A stretch of 6,127 nt of DNA, from assembly GCA_900550625.1 (NCBI GenBank), contig URSW01000107.1:1-6127 (forward strand). The letters run 5' to 3'. Below are positions 4,789-6,127 of this stretch, one piece after another. The notes beneath the pieces were generated by a model. It was not told the origin of the DNA. It saw only the letters and a list, made by a program, of their open reading frames with translations, and made no database searches. Numbering within the stretch: the stretch's first letter is position 1; every line of letters starts with the position of its first letter. Made by a program: the position numbers and the translations under genes. Source of the DNA: an uncultured Eubacteriales bacterium. GTDB lineage: Bacteria > Bacillota > Clostridia > Oscillospirales > CAG-272.

Positions 4789-5880
4789 ATGAAATGCTTG
4801 ATGAAGTATCACTGGGTTAAGCTGCCCCGAAATCATCTGCCTGAAGGCAAAGGAATTATGAGAGCCTGGGCCCAGCTTGCTTCCCGCGCAGCATTCCGCA
4901 AGGGACAGGCTTCCTATTGCGGCCATATTAACGCTGTAAGCCCGGGAATGTGGTCTGGTGGCATTGTGGGCCTCAAGAGTATTCTCGGCTCCAGAAGCAG
5001 CGCACAGATCCTTGAGGCGCTATCTAAGCTCTCTGAGCTCGGATACGTCAGATATTCTCTGAATGCCAAGACAAAGAAGCTTACATATCAAATTACCGAT
5101 TGGGTTATTGAATGCTCCGGTGAGGAGTGCATGAACGGTTCTGTTTATGCAACCGAAGGATATGGCTTCCTATGCCTCCCTCGTGGCATTACAGACAGAC
5201 TGGTAGAACAAAATTACATATTCGATGAAGCAGACGCATGGCTTGACCTTTGGTGCCACACAGTATCAGAGGACTTAGGCAATGCGTTTTCTTTTTTGGC
5301 ACCGACAATTCAATTTGGTAAATTCGGTGCTGTGCTGACTTTGGAAACCCTGGGCCAGCGTTGGAACTGGGAAAAGACTAAGGTGTGGCGATTCTTTCAG
5401 AAGCATGGGGATGCTTTTATACTGCACCGTCTTCCCGGCGCCTATGGCTGTCTCATTTTCAATAAACTGTATCCGATGGATGAAGAGTTTACATGCCTGG
5501 AGTCTGAGAAAATTGAGCGTATAATCGCTGAAATACGCATTTTGGCAAAGAATGAGCAGAAAGTGGGTTCCGACAGCGAGAACTTAAGCAGAATGATTGC
5601 TTTGTATAGCCGTCAACTCTTGACTGAATGTGCTGAGGAAAGCGAAAACACTCCGCCTAAAAATCGCGTTGCACTTTTTGACCCATATATATTACGCGCG
5701 TATTTTTCTCACTCGAATTGTAAGAACTGTATATATGACTGCAAGGGTAAGAGTATATATTCCCCTTCGGTTATAGATACGAGTAAAATCCGAGGGCCTT
5801 GTGTACCTGTGGATATAACGATAATAGCAAAGGAGATGTTTACATATGACCCGCCAAACAGACGGAAAATCGCTGTATGA
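4789..5880 (+). CDS. conserved element protein with two winged-helix-like regions and a Cys cluster
   Basis: The 363-residue product opens MKCLMKYHWVKLPR and resembles, from memory, a hypothetical protein common on clostridial conjugative elements; no function is established to my knowledge. Residues about 59-103 look like a winged helix (SILGSRSSAQILEALSKL, then a GYVRYSL...KLTYQIT hairpin). Residues about 184-229 look like a second (LETLGQRWNWEKTKVWRFF, then a beta wing), reminiscent of DnaD-like or replication-initiator folds. Near the C-terminus Cys311, Cys314, Cys318 and Cys338 form a C-x2-C-x3-C...C pattern that could bind zinc. There are no membrane segments. I infer a cytoplasmic DNA-binding protein for replication or gene control of the element. 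The last 35 bases overlap the next gene. Ile codon ATA becomes frequent after about 5685, unlike the first two thirds. Confidence 0.7.
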   Translation: MKCLMKYHWVKLPRNHLPEGKGIMRAWAQLASRAAFRKGQASYCGHINAVSPGMWSGGIVGLKSILGSRSSAQILEALSKLSELGYVRYSLNAKTKKLTYQITDWVIECSGEECMNGSVYATEGYGFLCLPRGITDRLVEQNYIFDEADAWLDLWCHTVSEDLGNAFSFLAPTIQFGKFGAVLTLETLGQRWNWEKTKVWRFFQKHGDAFILHRLPGAYGCLIFNKLYPMDEEFTCLESEKIERIIAEIRILAKNEQKVGSDSENLSRMIALYSRQLLTECAEESENTPPKNRVALFDPYILRAYFSHSNCKNCIYDCKGKSIYSPSVIDTSKIRGPCVPVDITIIAKEMFTYDPPNRRKIAV

Positions 5881-6127
5881 ACAGCAAGAAGAGCAGATTT
5901 TAGCGCAGTCAGACGCTTTTATTTCACTTCTGACAAAGCGAGGGATCCTCGGTGATCACAAAATCGACAATGACAAGATTCGTAAGGCTCAGCAGGAAAA
6001 GAATCGAAAGAGTTATCACAACACTCAACTTCTTCTGCAGCATTATCGAAATATTGCTTGGTTGTTGGAATGTTTGCCGATGGATATTGCCAAAGAGCTT
6101 GAGGAGCCCTACGAGGATGTCGATAAG
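5846..6127 (+). CDS. unrecognised helical protein, truncated by the window end
   Basis: An ATG at 5846 opens a frame that stays open for 94 codons to the last base. AGGAG at 5831-5835 lies 10 bases upstream, within the end of the preceding gene, and the 35-base overlap implies translational coupling. The protein starts MTRQTDGKSLYEQQEEQ and is hydrophilic and apparently mainly helical, with many Gln, Lys and Glu residues. A KIRKAQQEKNRKSYHNTQLL stretch at about 47-66 could be a coiled coil or a nucleic-acid-contacting helix, followed by YRNIAWLLECLPMDIAKEL. There is no signal peptide or membrane segment. I do not recognise the family. Position and coupling suggest it acts with the winged-helix-like protein. 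Confidence 0.75.
   Translation, partial: MTRQTDGKSLYEQQEEQILAQSDAFISLLTKRGILGDHKIDNDKIRKAQQEKNRKSYHNTQLLLQHYRNIAWLLECLPMDIAKELEEPYEDVDK

Larger units (their letters stand above)
3735..6127 (+). mobile_element. probable end of an integrated (conjugative) element, incomplete
   Basis: Base composition changes sharply after lysS. By hand count, 60 bases of lysS (2401-2460) have 37 G/C, while 60 at the junction (3781-3840) have 20 and 60 in the first accessory gene (4081-4140) have 27. The genes change from housekeeping to small DUF6462-like, DUF5348-like and winged-helix-like proteins that I associate with clostridial integrative and conjugative elements and plasmids. Repeats and a palindrome sharing TGACAAC lie in the junction. 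Integration at the 3' end of a conserved gene is a known habit of tyrosine-recombinase elements. No integrase, relaxase, coupling protein or second end is in the window, so element type and exact boundary are unknown. Confidence 0.6.

Noticed and set aside
1..6127. CRISPR arrays, tRNA or rRNA genes, insertion sequences
   Set aside because: No regularly spaced long repeats, no cloverleaf or rRNA-like stretch and no transposase were seen on either strand.

Overview
The window joins two kinds of DNA. Positions 1 to about 3735 are GC-rich and have strongly C/G-ending codons. They carry three ordinary chromosomal genes on the + strand: a secreted or membrane-anchored S41 (C-terminal processing) protease, the elongation factor GreA, and class II lysyl-tRNA synthetase LysS. 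From about 3735 to the end the DNA is clearly more AT-rich, codon use changes, and the genes are small accessory proteins typical of conjugative or integrative elements. The protein types and strong Shine-Dalgarno sites suggest a Gram-positive anaerobe of the class Clostridia, plausibly a GC-rich gut lineage. That assignment is inferred from memory of the families, not from a search.

Layout: a few codons of a possible upstream gene (2-43); S41 protease (53-1273); greA 33 bases later (1307-1798); a 430-base non-coding stretch rich in hairpins (1799-2228); lysS (2229-3734); a 229-base AT-rich junction with TGACAAC repeats and a strong hairpin terminator (3735-3963); then four accessory genes in the same direction: a DUF6462-like protein (3964-4236), a DUF6462-like plus DUF5348-like fusion (4233-4715), a 363-residue protein with two winged-helix-like regions and a Cys cluster (4789-5880), and an unrecognised gene running off the window (5846-6127).

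How the parts work together: the protease and greA are probably co-transcribed. greA and lysS are neighbours, but a strong terminator and a structured leader separate them. That leader can fold into three mutually exclusive hairpins ending in an intrinsic terminator 34 bases before lysS, so lysS may be controlled by attenuation. The accessory genes form a tight unit (a 4-base ATGA overlap, an internal terminator, then a 35-base overlap) and look like the control end of an integrated element whose boundary lies at or just after the lysS stop codon. No integrase, relaxase or second element end is in view, so 'integrated element' is an inference from composition, gene content and position.
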